Shown here one piece after another: positions 34,153 through 46,171 of a stretch of DNA of 64,000 bases; position 1 is the stretch's first letter, and each line of letters starts with the position of its first letter. Where the stretch lies: NCBI GenBank assembly GCA_025917655.1, contig CP084613.1, positions 2,544,001 through 2,608,000 of the forward strand, read 5' to 3'. The notes beneath the pieces are model-generated. The model ran no database searches, had not been told where the DNA came from, and saw only the letters and a program-made list of their open reading frames with translations. The stretch is from Chlorella sorokiniana (taxonomy: Eukaryota > Chlorophyta > Trebouxiophyceae > Chlorellales > Chlorellaceae). A program made the position numbers and the translations under genes.

Positions 34153-37152
34153 ATGCAGCCTCAACGTTCACTCTTTACGCACACAACGTGCTCGCCCCTT
34201 GCAGTCCAGACCCAGCAGCCTACGTTTCGGTCGCAATTTGTGGCGCCACACTGGGTTCAAAGGACTCAGTGTCAAGCCCCTCAAGCGGCGCACCAGCCGG
34301 CGCATGCACCTCGGCGAGTGATGCGGGCATCGGTGCAGTGTGCCGCCTCTGCTGCGGCCGGGGAAGTGCCCACCAAAATGGCGGACAATGGGCTGCCGCG
34401 CACCGCGGTGGTGGGCGTTCTAGGCGGCGGGCAGCTAGGCAAAATGCTTGGGCAGGAGGCGGTGAGCGGCGGCCCACAGTCCCGCTCTGTCTTTCATGCT
34501 AGCTACCCTGCCGCTGTGCCACATTGCCCTGGAAATGGCTGACGCATGAGATTTACACACCTGGCACCTGCCCCTGTATGGCGCAGGCCAAGATGGGCGT
34601 CACGCTGCGGGTGCTGGACCCCACACCCGGCTGCCCCGCCTCGGTGGTGGCGCAGCAGGTGGAGGGCTCCTTCCGGGATGAGGAGGCGGTGAAGCAGTTT
34701 TCCCAGGGCTGTGACGTGCTGACGGTGGAGATTGAGCACATTGATGCCGATGCGATGGAGGTGGGCGCTCGGCGGGGCTCCGCTGCCTGAGCTGACGGGA
34801 GGGCAGGCACCTGGCAGAGGGAAGCCCTGCTCGCCTCGTGCGCTCCGCTGGCTGGACGCCGCCTGCTGCAAACGCGGGCAGCTGGTCGTTGCTGAGGCCC
34901 TCTTGCCGCCGTGCGCCGCGCTGGGTGGTGCTGCAGGCTGTGGCGCGGCAGTCTGGGGTGGAGGTGGAGCCCACCCCGCAGACCCTGCGCACCATCCAGG
35001 ACAAGTTCCGCCAGAAGCAGCACTTTGAGGCGGCCGGGGTGGCAGTGCCCGAGTTCCGAGAGATCAAGTGCAGCAAGTGTGCGGAGGGGGCGGGGCGCGC
35101 CTTGGCTACCCCTACATGCTGAAGAGCAAGCGGTGAGGGGGCCGCGGTGCGGGGCCTGGCGGGCCAGGCCAGCGTGGCAGGCGCGGCCCGTGCCAGCTTG
35201 GGCGCCCGTTTGCTGTGCCGTCCTGGCAGCAGGGAAGGCAGGCAGCGGCTGGGATGGGAGCTACCCAGGCTGCCAGCGCGTGCCAACCTGTCGGCCCCAC
35301 CCCGCCCCTGCCTCCAGGCTGGCCTACGACGGGCGCGGCAACGCGGCTGTGCAGAGCGAGGAGGGCATCGCGGCGGCGGTGGCCTCCCTTGGCGGCTACG
35401 AGGCGGGGCTGTACGCCGAGAAGTGGGTGCCCTTTGTGTGCGAGCTGGCGGTGATGGTGGTGCGCTCGCGCGACGGCACGCTGGCATCCTTCCCAGTGGT
35501 GCAAACCATCCACAAGGACTCCATCTGCTGGACCACCGAGACGCCGGCGCGCGTGCCGCAGGCAGCGCAGCGCGCCGCCCAGGCGGTGGCGGAGCAGGCG
35601 GTGGCGGCGCTGGAGGGTGCGCTGGGGGTGGAGGGTGGGGCGGCGGGGGCTGCACGCGCATGCCGACACCCTGGTCGAGCTCGCTGTCGGGCCGCTCATG
35701 CCTGCATCGCGGTGGCCTGCCGCGCCGCGCGGTGACTCGCAGAGGTCGAGCTGCGGCGGTCGCTATCCCCCGCGCTGGCGCAGGCGCGGGCGTGTTTGGC
35801 GTGGAGACCTTCTTGCTGCCAGACGGGCGTGTGCTGCTGAACGAGGTGGCCCCCGGCCCCACAACTCGGGCCACTACACCATCGAGGCGTGCGCCAGCAG
35901 CCAGTTTGAGGCGCACCTGCGTGCCGTGCTGGGCTGGCCGCTGGGCGACACGGGGCTGCGCGTGGGGGCCGCCATCATGCTCAACATCCTGGGGGAGGCG
36001 TCTGGGGAGGAGGGGGAGCGGCGGGCGCACGCGCTCATGGCCGCCCGCTGCGCGTGCCGGGCGCCAGCGTGCACTGGTACGGCAAGGCGGGGGTGGCGCC
36101 GCAGCGCAAGGTGGGCCACATCACGGTGGTGGGGCGCGACAACGAGGAGGTGCGCCAGCGGCTGCGCCTCATCGACCCAAGTGAGAGCTGGAGGCGGGGA
36201 AGGGGCGGGCGGTCTGCTGCGGCGCTTGGGCAGGTGCCTGCAGGCTGGAGGGCGCGGGCCCGGCAGCAGGCCCCCTCCTTGCTTTGCGCCTCGCGCTGCC
36301 CGCGCCCTGCCCACCTCAACCTGGGCACCCACCCGCACGCGCAGGTGCCGCCGACGCGATTGAGGCCACCAGCGCGCTCGTGGCGTCTGAGCTGCAGGCG
36401 GGGGTGGCGGCGCCGCCCCTGCCCCCCGTGGGCATCATCATGGGATCCGACTCCGACCTGCCCACCATGCGCGCCGCCGCCGAGGTGCTGGAGGAGTTTG
36501 GGGTGGCGTGCGAGGTGACGGTGGTGTCGGCGCACAGGTGGGCCAAGCGCACGCTAGAGCGGGTGCGGCCGGGGGAAGGGGGAACGACGCGGTGATTTGC
36601 TGGTTGTGAGGGTGTGTCCGTGCCGGGCCAAAGACTGACAGGCTGGCCGGCGCGGGCAGCAAGTTTGGGAGAGGCCGCAGTGGAGGCAGTCGCTGGCGCT
36701 GCCCCTCCTGCTCGCCCAGCCTGCCCGCCCCGCTGACTTGCCCGCCGTGCCGGCGCCCTGCCGCAGGACCCCGAGCGCATGTTTGAGTACGCGCGCAGCG
36801 CGCACCGGCGGGGGGTGCGTGCCATCATCGCGGGGGCGGGGGCGCGGCGCACCTGCCGGGCATGGTGGCCGCCATGACCCCGCTCCCCGTCATCGGCGTG
36901 CCCGTCAAGCCGGCGGGCGCCCACCTGGACGGCCTGGACGCGCTGCTGTCCATCGTGCAGATGCCGCGCGGTGTCCCCGTGGCCACCGTCGCCATCGGCA
37001 ACGCCGCCAACGCGGGCCTGCTGGCCGTGCGCATCCTGGCGGCGGCGGACCCCGCCCTGCAGGAGCGCATGCTGGCCTACCAGCGGGGCATGACCGACAC
37101 GGTGCTGGGCAAGGCGGCACGCCTGGAGGACCAGGGCTGGCGCAACTACTGA
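34153..37152 (+). CDS. PURKE: Phosphoribosylaminoimidazole carboxylase, PurK-PurE fusion, plastid
   Basis: This de novo purine enzyme converts AIR to CAIR: the PurK part makes N5-CAIR with ATP and bicarbonate, and the PurE part rearranges it. ATG 34153 starts a Ser/Gln/Arg-rich plastid leader. PurK then shows [97 protein letters not shown] and [20 protein letters not shown]. PurE shows [60 protein letters not shown] and [20 protein letters not shown], ending GWRNY at 37152. Domain order is as in plants and fungi. Four conserved blocks lose a base (near 35099, 35852, 36045 and 36842); for example, the Gly-rich [12 protein letters not shown] loop is frame-broken in a G run. The gene is probably intact in the organism. 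Confidence 0.95.
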
Positions 37153-37510
37153 GCAGCGCGCGACGCGCATGACCTGCAGGCCTACGCCCCAGCAACCTGC
37201 CACCTTGACCGCCCCTGCGACCACAGGCTGATCACCTGGCCCGCTCCTCGGCACCCCTCTGACCCTCTTCGCCTCGAGTCTGAATCTTTTCCTTGAACGC
37301 GGTGCATTTTTGCCCAAACACAACAGCCACAAACAAAAGAGCTGGAGCAACAGAAAGGGTACATGGAGGTGCGTGCGTACAGAGCCCCCAGAAGGGAGCG
37401 TTGTGCACGGCGTAGTACAACGGTCTATGTGAGGGGCAACCACTGCACGCAGTGCAGCAGGACAGACAACACCTGCAGGCCTGGCCCAGGCCCTGCCCAA
37501 GCCAGGCAGT
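37153..37510. other. Convergent intergenic region
   Basis: Lies between the stop codons of PurK-PurE (+) and the GAT-domain gene (-). It holds the two 3' UTRs; no gene is seen. Confidence 0.45.
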
Positions 37511-38730
37511 TCAGTCAAAGCTGATGAGGGGAGGCTCGTCAGCCGGCCTGCTCACAGGTGCCGGAGCAGCGGCTGCTGGGGCCGCCACGGCCGCAGGTGG
37601 TGCTGCCAGAGCGGCCGCGGGAGGCTGCTCCGGCTGCTGCGGCACACTGACCTCCTCCAGGCAGCGGCTGAGCATGTCAAAGCTCTCAAAAGCCTTGGCA
37701 AAAATTGTTTCGTCGCCTCCCTGTGAGCAGCATGCAGGGCCAACTGAGGCTTGGCAGCACACAAAGGCCGCAGCGCCAGCAGTGAGGCATGGCCCGCAGG
37801 CTTGCGTCTCTATCGCCTCAAGACCGTGCGCGACCATGTCCGCCCTCCCCCGACCCCCACACCAAATGCACGCAAGACACTTGTGCCCCCTGCTCTCGCA
37901 CACCTGGTAGTCACCAATGAGGCCACGCAGCTGCGCCCCTGCAGCTGCTGCCCCTTGCTCTTCATGTCGTCCACAGCAGCGCCGCCCTCCCCCATGGCCA
38001 CCATCTCCCACAGGATCTCGGCGGCGTCACGAGCCAGAAGAGACAGCTCCTGCAGCTCGTCACCCTGCGCAGGAAGGGTGGGCAGCACGGGTACAGTTCA
38101 CGGCGCGCTTGGGTACATGGGAAGCATGCGCAACAGGGGCAGATACATCGGCAGATGGGCACTGGGGAGGCACGCTCGCACCTGAGAGGGCATGGGGCCC
38201 TGGCTTACACGGCCCACAGCTGCTGGGGGCGCTGGGGGTAGCCAGTGGCGCCGGGGGCGGGTAACCCGCGCCGCCAGCAGGTTGGGGTGGATAGTACGCA
38301 CCACCGCCACCCGTTGTGGGTGGGCGGTAAGCCCCCCAGAACCGTATGTTGCAGCAGGCCCAACACCATGCTGCCGTTCGTACTCCTCCTGTTCATGCAC
38401 GTCCGACACCAGCGGCCTCTCCAGCGTGTTCAACTCATCATAACCCTGCGCAGCCCAGAGTTGCGTTGGCAGCCGCCCGCAAGTGTGCCGGCAGGGGGCT
38501 TCACAGTGTGGAGCACAGCTGCTGCTTCGCAGGTTGAGTTGTTTTGCATCGATGCACAGCGGATGGCAATTTGCTGGGCTTAGAGAAAGGGGCCCGCGGG
38601 GCCCCAGTGTGGTGAGCCCCCGGCGATCTCGGCTCCCCAGGCAGCTCACCTGGGCCTTGGCACCGAGCATGCTCTTGAATCTCTCCTGAAAGTTGGCCAT
38701 CTTGGCCTTCCAGCCTGAGTTCGCACTCAT
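37511..38730 (-). CDS. GAT-domain trafficking adaptor (GGA/TOM1-type, no VHS)
   Basis: GAT domains bind ubiquitin and small GTPases in endosomal or Golgi sorting. From the ATG at 38730 the protein reads MSANSGWKAKMANFQERFKS and MLGAKAQ, then YDELNTLERPLVSDVHEQEE, then a Pro/Gly/Tyr-rich linker (AYYPPQPAGGAGYPPPAPL). The GAT three-helix bundle follows: ELQELSLLARDAAEILWEMV, DMKSKGQQLQGQLRGLIGDY and ETIFAKAFESFDMLSRCLEE. A Pro/Ala-rich tail ends PPLISFD at the TGA at 37511-37513, resembling an acidic clathrin-type motif. No VHS domain precedes the GAT domain, unlike land-plant TOL proteins. The gene has at least four exons. Confidence 0.75.
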
Positions 38731-39057
38731 GGTGTGGTCTGGATCGGCAGAGACGCAACCTACGGGCCTCCCACCTTTCGCGATGCTGATAAGCTTGTGA
38801 TGGGTAGTGATCGGGGCAAGGCAAGGCCCTCCAGCACAGCACGCGCCTCACTGTTGGGAAATGCCCTAATCAAGCAGGTGAGACCTTTGCTCTTGCATTC
38901 GCCATCATCATCGCCATCAGTTTCCATTGAGATCGCAAGTGTACAAGTGCACTTTTGCCAGGCCCGGCGGGCAGCCGAACGGGGGTGTCATTGCAGTGTT
39001 TCTTGACGGCTCGTGACACGTTGGACGGCAGATACAATTAAAAAAAGGCATATCACA
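38731..39057. promoter_or_regulatory. Divergent promoter region GAT protein / ArgJ
   Basis: A 327-bp gap between divergent start codons. An A-rich run (AATTAAAAAAAGG) ends about 10 nt before the ArgJ ATG. No specific element is recognised. Confidence 0.4.
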
Positions 39058-42000
39058 ATGTCTGCTTGCCTCGCTGGTGCCGGCTGCATGGCCTTGGCGG
39101 CAAAGCCGGCAAGGCCGCACGGACGGCAACCAGCTGCACGGGCTTTGGCGTGGCGCCCGGCATTGCTGCCAGGTGACATGCAGAGAAGAGAAAAGAAAAT
39201 GATAAATGAGCTGATCCAGAATCTGATTGGCTTCTCCGTGCTGCCTACAGGCCGTCATTCAGTCAGGGCACCCAGCTGCACGGCACGCCCAAGCAAGGTC
39301 AGGACTTGTGGCTAGTGGCAACAGAGTCTGCCACATCGCGGTGCTTGCTGCGCCACCCAATGCATTGTGTTTTGAATGCAGGGATCTGGAGGCTTGTTCA
39401 TCACTGCCGCAGCCTCTGTCCCTGGCGACTTCTCGATCCCTGCCGCCCCCATGCTCATCCCAGAGGGGCCCTGGAAGGAGATTGAGGGCTGCGTATGCGC
39501 ACCCAAGGGCTTCAAAGCGCAGGGTGGGTGCGCAAGGATAGCTGGTTGCTGATTGGTGGCTGGGGTGCAGTATGCCACGACTCCGGGTCTGCCGTTGAGC
39601 GCTGCTTCTCACTGTCCGGTGCCCTTTCGCTGCAGGCATGTACGGCGGCCTGCGTGCAAAAGGCACCAAGGCTGACCTGGCCCTTGTCACATGCGACCAG
39701 CAGGCAGTGGCGGCGGGCGTGTTCACCCTCAACGTCATGTGCGCAGCCCCGTCACCTACTGCAAGGAGGTGCTGGCGAAGCAAGACGCCGTGCGCGCGGT
39801 GCTGGTGAGCGGGCATGAATCACAACCCGTGTGTTTGCGTGGGGGGCTGCACGCGGGGCCGCCCGCAGAGCCGGGGCGTGCGGGTGGAGATGGGGACGAG
39901 AGGTCACCTGAAGGTCCCTCCTGTGTGGCGCTCAGTCGTGGCGTCGTCTGCGGCCTGCCCGCCCCCACCCCCCTTCACACAAGGACTGCCCCCGCTGGCC
40001 CCTGCCCTCTCGCAGATCAATGCAGGCCAGGCCAATGCGGCCACAGGCGAGCAGGGCTACCAGGACAGCCTGGCATCTGCTGATGCGGTGGCGGCGGCGC
40101 TGGGCGTGGCGCGCGACCAGGTGCTGCTGCAGTCCACCGGCGTCATCGGCCGACGCATCAAGATGGATGCGCTGCTGGCGGCTGTGCCGCAGCTGGCGGC
40201 AGCGCTGGGCGCGGGGGCCGAGGATGCCCACCGCGCCGCCGTGGCCATCACCACCACCGATCTGGTCAGCAAGAGCGCAGCGCTGGAGGTTGAGCTGAGC
40301 CCGGGGCGGGTGGTGCGCTCGGCGGCATCGCCAAGGGCTCTGGCATGATCCACCCAAACATGTGCGCGGACGAGACGGGGCTGGGGGGGGGGTGGTCAAC
40401 AGCTCGGGACGTTGCAGGCAGGGCACCCTCTGACTCGGCTGCCCGCGCTTCGGCGGCCCCAGGAAGGTTGCCCCTTGCGGTCTCTCACAAGCACACGCAT
40501 GCACCTCCCTCCTGGCCAGGGCCACCATGCTGTCGGTGGTGACCTGCGACGCGCCGGTCACGCCCGAGGTGTGGCGCGCCATGTTCCGCGCGGCGCCGCC
40601 GCCTCCTTCAACCAGATCACCGTGGACGGCGACACGTCCACCAACGACACCGTGCTGGGGCTGGCCTCGGGGCTGGCCGGGGGACAGGGTGAGAGGCGGC
40701 GGGGGTGTGGGGCTTGGTGCAGGGACTCCGTGCAAGGCTGGGTGTTGGTGGTGTGCTTTGGATGAGAGGCTGGCAGGGGCAGTGCGCCCCAATGTTGGCT
40801 GCCGACCAGCGGGTGCGAGATGGTGCTATTTTTGAAGCCTGTCAGTTGACATTGCCTGTCTGCTGTCACACATACGCGCGCCCGCTGGCCCACCCTCAGC
40901 CCCCTGCCATGCCCCCACCCCCACCTCCCCACCATCCACTGGCAGTGATCAGCGACCCCTCCAGCTCCGAAGCACAGGTCCTGGAAGCCGCGCTCACCGC
41001 ACTGCTGCAGGTGGGGGCCGGTGCAGAAGTCAGCGCTCAGCCCTGCGCCCAACCCTTGCTGCGCCTGGTCGCATACGTGTCGCGTCAGGCTGCGCGCACA
41101 GCCAGCCGGGCTGCGCTCACTATCAGCGCTCACCATCCATGGACCAGCTCATGCCCCGCACTCCCACCTCTCCGCAGGGCCTGGCCAAGTCCATTGCCTG
41201 GGACGGCGAGGGCGCCACGGTGCTGATTGAGTGCGAGGTGCTGGGGGCCGCCGATGATGCTGCCGCCAACCGCGTGGCCAAGTCGGTGGTGGGCTCCTCC
41301 CTTGCCAAGTCCGCCATCTTTGGCCACGACCCCAACTGGGGCGCATCGCGGCTGCGGCCGGGTGAGTTGCAGGGCCAGCCTTGCAGGGCAGGTGCGGTGG
41401 GTGCAATCCGGTGTGTGCGCGGGGGAAGGCGCAATTGTGGCGCACATTCGCGCTGTGTGCCGCCCAGCCATACCTGCCTCAGCACGCCAGCACCTGCAAG
41501 CCTGTAGCCTTATGCGCACACGTGCAGGTACTCAGGAGTGCAGTACAACCAGGAGGCGGTACGCATCCAGCTGGGCGACACGCTGCTCATGGACAGGGGC
41601 CAGCCTCTGCCCTTTGATGCCAAGGCAGCCAGCGCGTACCTCAAGGGCAAGGCGGACGTGCACGGCACAGTCAACATCCAGGTGTGTGGGGGGGGGGGTG
41701 GGGGGGCGTGCTGGGGCATGTTGCGGCAGCCTGCTGGCCTGAGCAACACCAGGCCAACGGCGATTCAGTTATCACCCTCTTTCCATACGCACTCCACCTT
41801 CCCTTTCATCCATCCCACTTTGTCGGCCTCTTACCTGGGGGTCAATACGGAGGTCCGTGCCTTGGGCACTGACAATGCCTGGTGGCCCCGCAGGTTACCA
41901 TTGGTGATGGGCCGGGACGAGGCATGGCCTGGGGCTGCGACCTGTCCTATGACTATGTGAAGGTGAAGCATGCCTGCCCGCCTGCCCTGAGCTCCACCCG

Positions 42001-42236
42001 CTCGCTGTGTTGCTGTTGCTGGGCCTGACGATGATTGTTGTGCTCCCTTCCGGCTGTGCACGCGTCATGATTGCCGCATGCAGATCAATGCAGGTGAGGG
42101 TGAGGGGTCACGGAAAGTCGCATGCTGCCGTTTGGTTTGAGTCCCTCTTGCTTCAACTTGCACCAAGGTCCCCTTGATGATAGTTTTACAGCGTTCCTGC
42201 TGCTGCACCTCTCCTGCTGTAGAGTACACAACGTGA
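39058..42236 (+). CDS. ARGJ: ArgJ, bifunctional glutamate/ornithine acetyltransferase, plastid
   Basis: ArgJ transfers acetyl from N-acetylornithine to glutamate in plastid arginine synthesis. Exon 1 (39058-39172) encodes a transit peptide ([20 protein letters not shown]) and splices through a 48-nt exon to [20 protein letters not shown]. Core blocks are [95 protein letters not shown] with the Ala-Thr autocleavage site at the exon border, [33 protein letters not shown] and LSYDYVK. The end is rebuilt from a 10-nt exon (42084-42093) and a 14-nt exon (42223-42236), giving INAEYTT and stop, the typical C-terminus. One base is missing at each of about 39748, 40319, 40590 and 41341. Confidence 0.95.
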
Positions 42237-42340
42237 GGGACCCAATAAGCACTGAAGTTTTGGTCAGGCTAGACAGACATGCGAGATTCGCAGCATCTCT
42301 GCTGTCGTGTGGGCATGAAATGATGACGGGGATCGTGTCA

Positions 42341-42345
42341 TGTAA
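42341..42345 (+). terminator. TGTAA polyadenylation signal of ArgJ
   Basis: TGTAA lies 104 nt past the rebuilt ArgJ stop codon and just before the exon of the next gene. Confidence 0.5.
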
Positions 42346-42470
42346 CCGTCTATTTGCCGCATGAAGAAACCGTGGCGCCAGCGGCCGCCGGCACATTTAG
42401 CGATGATGGGACAGACCTGTATCTTTCAGGCTCGGCTGAAGGTCGCGCTCTCGAGCCCTTCCGCAGCATG

Positions 42471-43363
42471 CCAGTCCGTAGAAGAATGGAGAGCGGACCT
42501 GCAGCACACGAGTTGCAGGTGATGGGGGTGTTCAAAGCGAGTTTGCGAGACGAACACGCAGAAACAACTGCACAGTGTTCGATAGAGATGAAAAAAGGGA
42601 GAGTCAATAGTAAAAAAACCGAACTTTGCACACCCAGCTTGCCCGCCGTCCAGCCCAACCTGCCGCCGTCTGCTCCGGCCAGTCTGCTGAGTGTGAGCTC
42701 ATGCTGCAGTCAGCAGCCTCGTATGCACCCAATGCAGGACGCAGATGTGTTGGATGAGGACGAGCAATCGGCTCTTATACAGCAGATGGAGCGGGCCGCA
42801 GGGCGGGTCGCACGCATACAGCAAGGCGCTCTTGTGCGTGTGCGGCACACTGGTGGCCCTGCTGTATCTGTATTTTGGCGGGGTGCAGGTGCTGCACCCT
42901 TGGCATGCCATGCACCAGGCCCGCTTCAGGGGTCTGCTCCGGCAACATGCAGTGGCTGCAGCAGACCTGGCGGGTGCATGTACATCGCTGCTTGCTGTCT
43001 ATGCGTGCGTCTGTTATCCACAAGGCGCCTGGCAGTCAATCCTGGCCGCCAGCGGCTTGATGTCAGCACTGTTGGCGGCATTCTGGGGAGTTGCCGTGTT
43101 CAGGCTGGCGGTTGCTGAGCATGTGCACATGGTGAGGCATAGCTGCTGAATACCGAGGGCTCTGCTGGCTTTGTGTGCGCCCCTTCCTGCCACCGTCTGC
43201 TTGATCCCGTGCCCTGCAGCTGGGTTTACTGAAGCTGCTGTGGCTGCCAACCGCACCAGCACTGTTGGTTGCCCTCATGGCGGCCGGCATTGCTGTGATG
43301 AAGAGCACCGCAGCAGATATCAATCGCTTGCGTGCTGTGCAATACGAATACAAGCGAGCGTGA
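42471..43363 (+). CDS. Small multispanning membrane protein, unknown function
   Basis: No family is recognised. An acidic/amphipathic N-terminal part (VLDEDEQSALIQQMERAAGR) is followed by about four hydrophobic spans: ALLCVCGTLVALLYLYFGGV, the AAADLAGACTSLLAVYACV region, AASGLMSALLAAFWGVAVF, and in the last exon LLKLLWLPTAPALLVALMAA. The tail NRLRAVQYEYKRA ends at TGA 43361-43363. The last splice is phase 0 (CACATG|gtgagg to CCTGCAG|CTGGGT). A one-base frame change near 42829 separates the N-terminal helix from the first span. The coding frame extends upstream to 42327 (TFSDDGTDLYLSGSAEGRAL); the first in-frame ATG is 42471, but an earlier exon is likely. The gene sits between ArgJ and phenylalanine hydroxylase, with no evident functional link. 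Confidence 0.6.
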
Positions 43364-43617
43364 CATTTGGAGAATTACATGTTTGGAAAAGAAGACCACG
43401 GTTGCACGAAGCACAGGGCATCCGTTGGTGGACAGTTTACAAGTTGGTGATCCTGGCCAATGAAGACGATGGATTGGTGACATGAGGGTCAAAGTATCAA
43501 GCCTGCTATTCACATGATCAAAAACAGTAGTTCAAAGCTGACCGCTCAAAGCAGGATGTGGGGCATAGGGATGCAGTTTCATTATCGAACAGGCACGCCA
43601 CATCATATGCTGTTGCC

Positions 43618-45575
43618 TCACTGTTGCAGGCCCACAGCTGCGCGCACGTCAGCGGGTAGGGCATGCTGCAGTGTTGCGCAGTAAGCCTTCAACTGCTTGG
43701 CGCCCTGGGCAAAGCTGTCCAGCACAAAGTAGCGCTGTTGAAAGCCGTCCTGTCAGTCAAAACAAAGAGCAGTGAGGAAATAAGCAGAAAAACAGTTTGT
43801 TCAAGGCAGCAGTGGCCGGCAGGCACAAGTGGCAAGTGGCAGGACCTCTGCCTCAGCCTCGTAACATACAACAACAATCCAATCACCTTGTAGGACATCT
43901 TAGGCTGCGGCTTGAAGACATCCAGCGGCTCCAGCGCGGCGCAGTCTGCAGCCATATGCTCCAGCTCTCCGAATGACGACAATATTCCAGCGCCAAAGGC
44001 CTTGATGGTGCCGCCCTCGCGCACCACGCCAAACTCCACTGTGTACCTGAAATGCATGTCGGGGTTAAACATTTGGAGAACTGTAATGACAAACAAAAAG
44101 ATTGGGCAAGGAAAGTGGAGTTGTGCAGCCCTATCACCCCCCTCACGACACATCGCGCCCCACCCTGGCCCTCACCAGTAGACTTTGGTCAGATGCCACA
44201 GCTGCTTTTCATCAGCGCCTAGCGAGGCGATGCCAATCTGGTGGACCAACTCGGCAAAGGTGGGGTCGGCGAGCATGGGCACGTGGCCAATCACCTGCGC
44301 CGTAACATCAATGGCATTGAAAGGTCAGTGGCAGTGGTACAGAAAGATGCTGCACTGGCAGCATGGGCCTCACAGAGCATGTGGTTGGAAGCTGCCAGCA
44401 CCTGCGCGAATGTCCTGTGCTAACCCATTCCAGCCACACCTCGTGCACTACATCTGGCTCTGGCGTGTACTCGGGCGGCTGGTGTGGCGCATGTACTGGG
44501 TGGAGTGGAATGTCTTGAAGGCAAGGCCATTGAGGAAATCGCGGGGTGCAGCTGCAGGAGGGAGGAGCGGCCAATGTTGTGCACTCTGGAATTGGATAGA
44601 GAGAAAGTAACAACTGTGCACCGCCTGCCCTGCATGCAAGGCATCTACGCACCAGACCAGCCACGGGGCGAATGCGGAAACCGGTGTGGGCTTGCAGCAC
44701 GCGGCTCAAGTCTTCCAGCTGTGGCACCTCGTCCTCCCGAAAGTCGAACAGCGGCCAGCACCGCAAGAACTGCAAAGAACGGGCAATGAACTATGTCGAG
44801 GATAAGAGGTCAAATGCACCCCACACCACCATATCTCACCTCCTTGCAAGCATGCTGCGGCAGGAGGTCCTTGAGCTGGCGCAGCACTGTCCCCCATACC
44901 GCCACCTCCTCAGGCGAATACTCGATGCGCGGAATGGGCTCGCCGCTGCGCTGGAGGGGCGCGGGGACACTGTTCAATCACAGTGCAGGTGCAGCTCCGC
45001 AGCTGGAGGTCTCCTCTCTTCACCCTGTGATGCAAACATGGGGACTGTGCATTCCTTAGCATGCTGCCTCACATGCGGTGAGTGCGTGCCAGGTTGCAAA
45101 TGTCCACTCGCCGCTGCTTGAAAGCCGCATCATTGAAGCCAGGGTGGTCCTGCAGGAAGCGCAGACAGGGCCAGACGCAAAGGCGAGGCAGCGTTGTCAT
45201 AAATGTTTGGTACCAGGAACAAAGCTGCGCTCTGGCTTCGACTGCACTTCTTCCAGCAAGGCCCACCTCGGACAACTCTGCGCTGAAGCCCAACACCTTG
45301 CCATTGTCGACTTCGATTATGCTGCGAGGCACCTTGAGCGGCGGCTGGGGTGCCGGGGTTGGCGGCGGGGCAGGTCCTGCAGCAGGCGATGCACGGGAGG
45401 CAATTGGAGAGGCGCACGTGCGCTCCAGCAAAGCCTGCACACCGCCATCGCGGCGCCGGCACCGCCAACTTTGTTGAGCGCAGGCGCCACAGCCCGACGT
45501 TGGGCTTGGCCGCGGCCTTCTGCCAAAGTGCTTCCGTTTCAAGGCATTAAGGCCTCCCTGATTATGCTCGAACAT
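43618..45575 (-). CDS. AAH: Phenylalanine 4-hydroxylase (aromatic amino acid hydroxylase)
   Basis: This iron enzyme converts phenylalanine to tyrosine; the non-flowering plant and algal versions are plastidial and use a folate cofactor. ATG 45575 opens an Arg/Ala/Pro-rich leader, then VPRSIIEVDNGKVLGFSAEL, and after an intron DHPGFNDAAFKQRRVDICNL. Catalytic-domain blocks are IEYSPEEVAVWGTVLRQLKD, FREDEVPQLEDLSRVLQAHT, GFRIRPVAGL, RDFLNGLAFKTFHSTQYMRH, YTPEPDVVHE|VIGHVPMLAD carrying the HExxGH iron ligands, ELVHQIGIASLGADEKQLWH, and YTVEFGVVREGGTIKAFGAG with the third (Glu) ligand. The C-terminal exon encodes DGFQQRYFVLDSFAQGAKQL and stops at 43618-43620. No ACT regulatory domain is visible before the catalytic domain, unlike the animal enzyme. 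Confidence 0.93.
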
Positions 45576-46171
45576 GCGGTTGTCCCACCCGACACGCCAA
45601 TCAACGACGAGGCAAGCGCTTCAACTCCTCCCCACCTGTGGCTACTGCTGCAGGAGGGCATACTATTTTCGCACGGCCTACCGGGCCGGCAGACCGTCTG
45701 GCTGTAGCCCAAGGCGCCGGCGCAGCCCAACGCCGGGGCGCGGAAACCACTGCTGCAGACATTGCTGCGGAAGCGAGCACAAGTTACAGGTGTACAGGAT
45801 GGGAGGTATACGCGCAAGAGAGTCGACAGAGAGCCCTATAGCCTCTCGCAAAATTGAAACGGCGGCCACGTCAGACGTCAGAACAAAAAGGACGCCTTTC
45901 GCGCAGAGGTGTCCTTCAATGTGCCTTGATAATTGTTGCCACCACTGTAAAATTGTAGAGGTTGTTGACAACGGTAGAAACACGCAACAGTTTCCCATTC
46001 CCAGCTTGGCAGCTGCGCAGAAGCAGCGCCAAGTAGGCAACCTCACTCTTCAACTAGCTCCTGCCAGTCGCCTTGTCTCAGTTGTTTTAGTGGTGAGCAC
46101 ATCCTCTTTGTTACACACTCCAACTCCTTTGTTACACTCGTGGACAATCAATCCGAGCTATCCAGAGGACA
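45576..46171. promoter_or_regulatory. Divergent promoter region AAH / C2-repeat gene
   Basis: A 596-bp gap between divergent start codons, containing only short frames. A duplicated TTTGTTACAC(T) motif occurs at 46107-46136, about 40-65 nt upstream of the C2 gene ATG. I cannot name a factor. Confidence 0.4.

Noticed and set aside
34153-37152. Reading PurK and PurE as two separate genes or as a pseudogene
   Set aside because: Both domains run in order with normal introns and one C-terminus. All frame breaks are single-base losses in G/C runs, as in other essential genes here.
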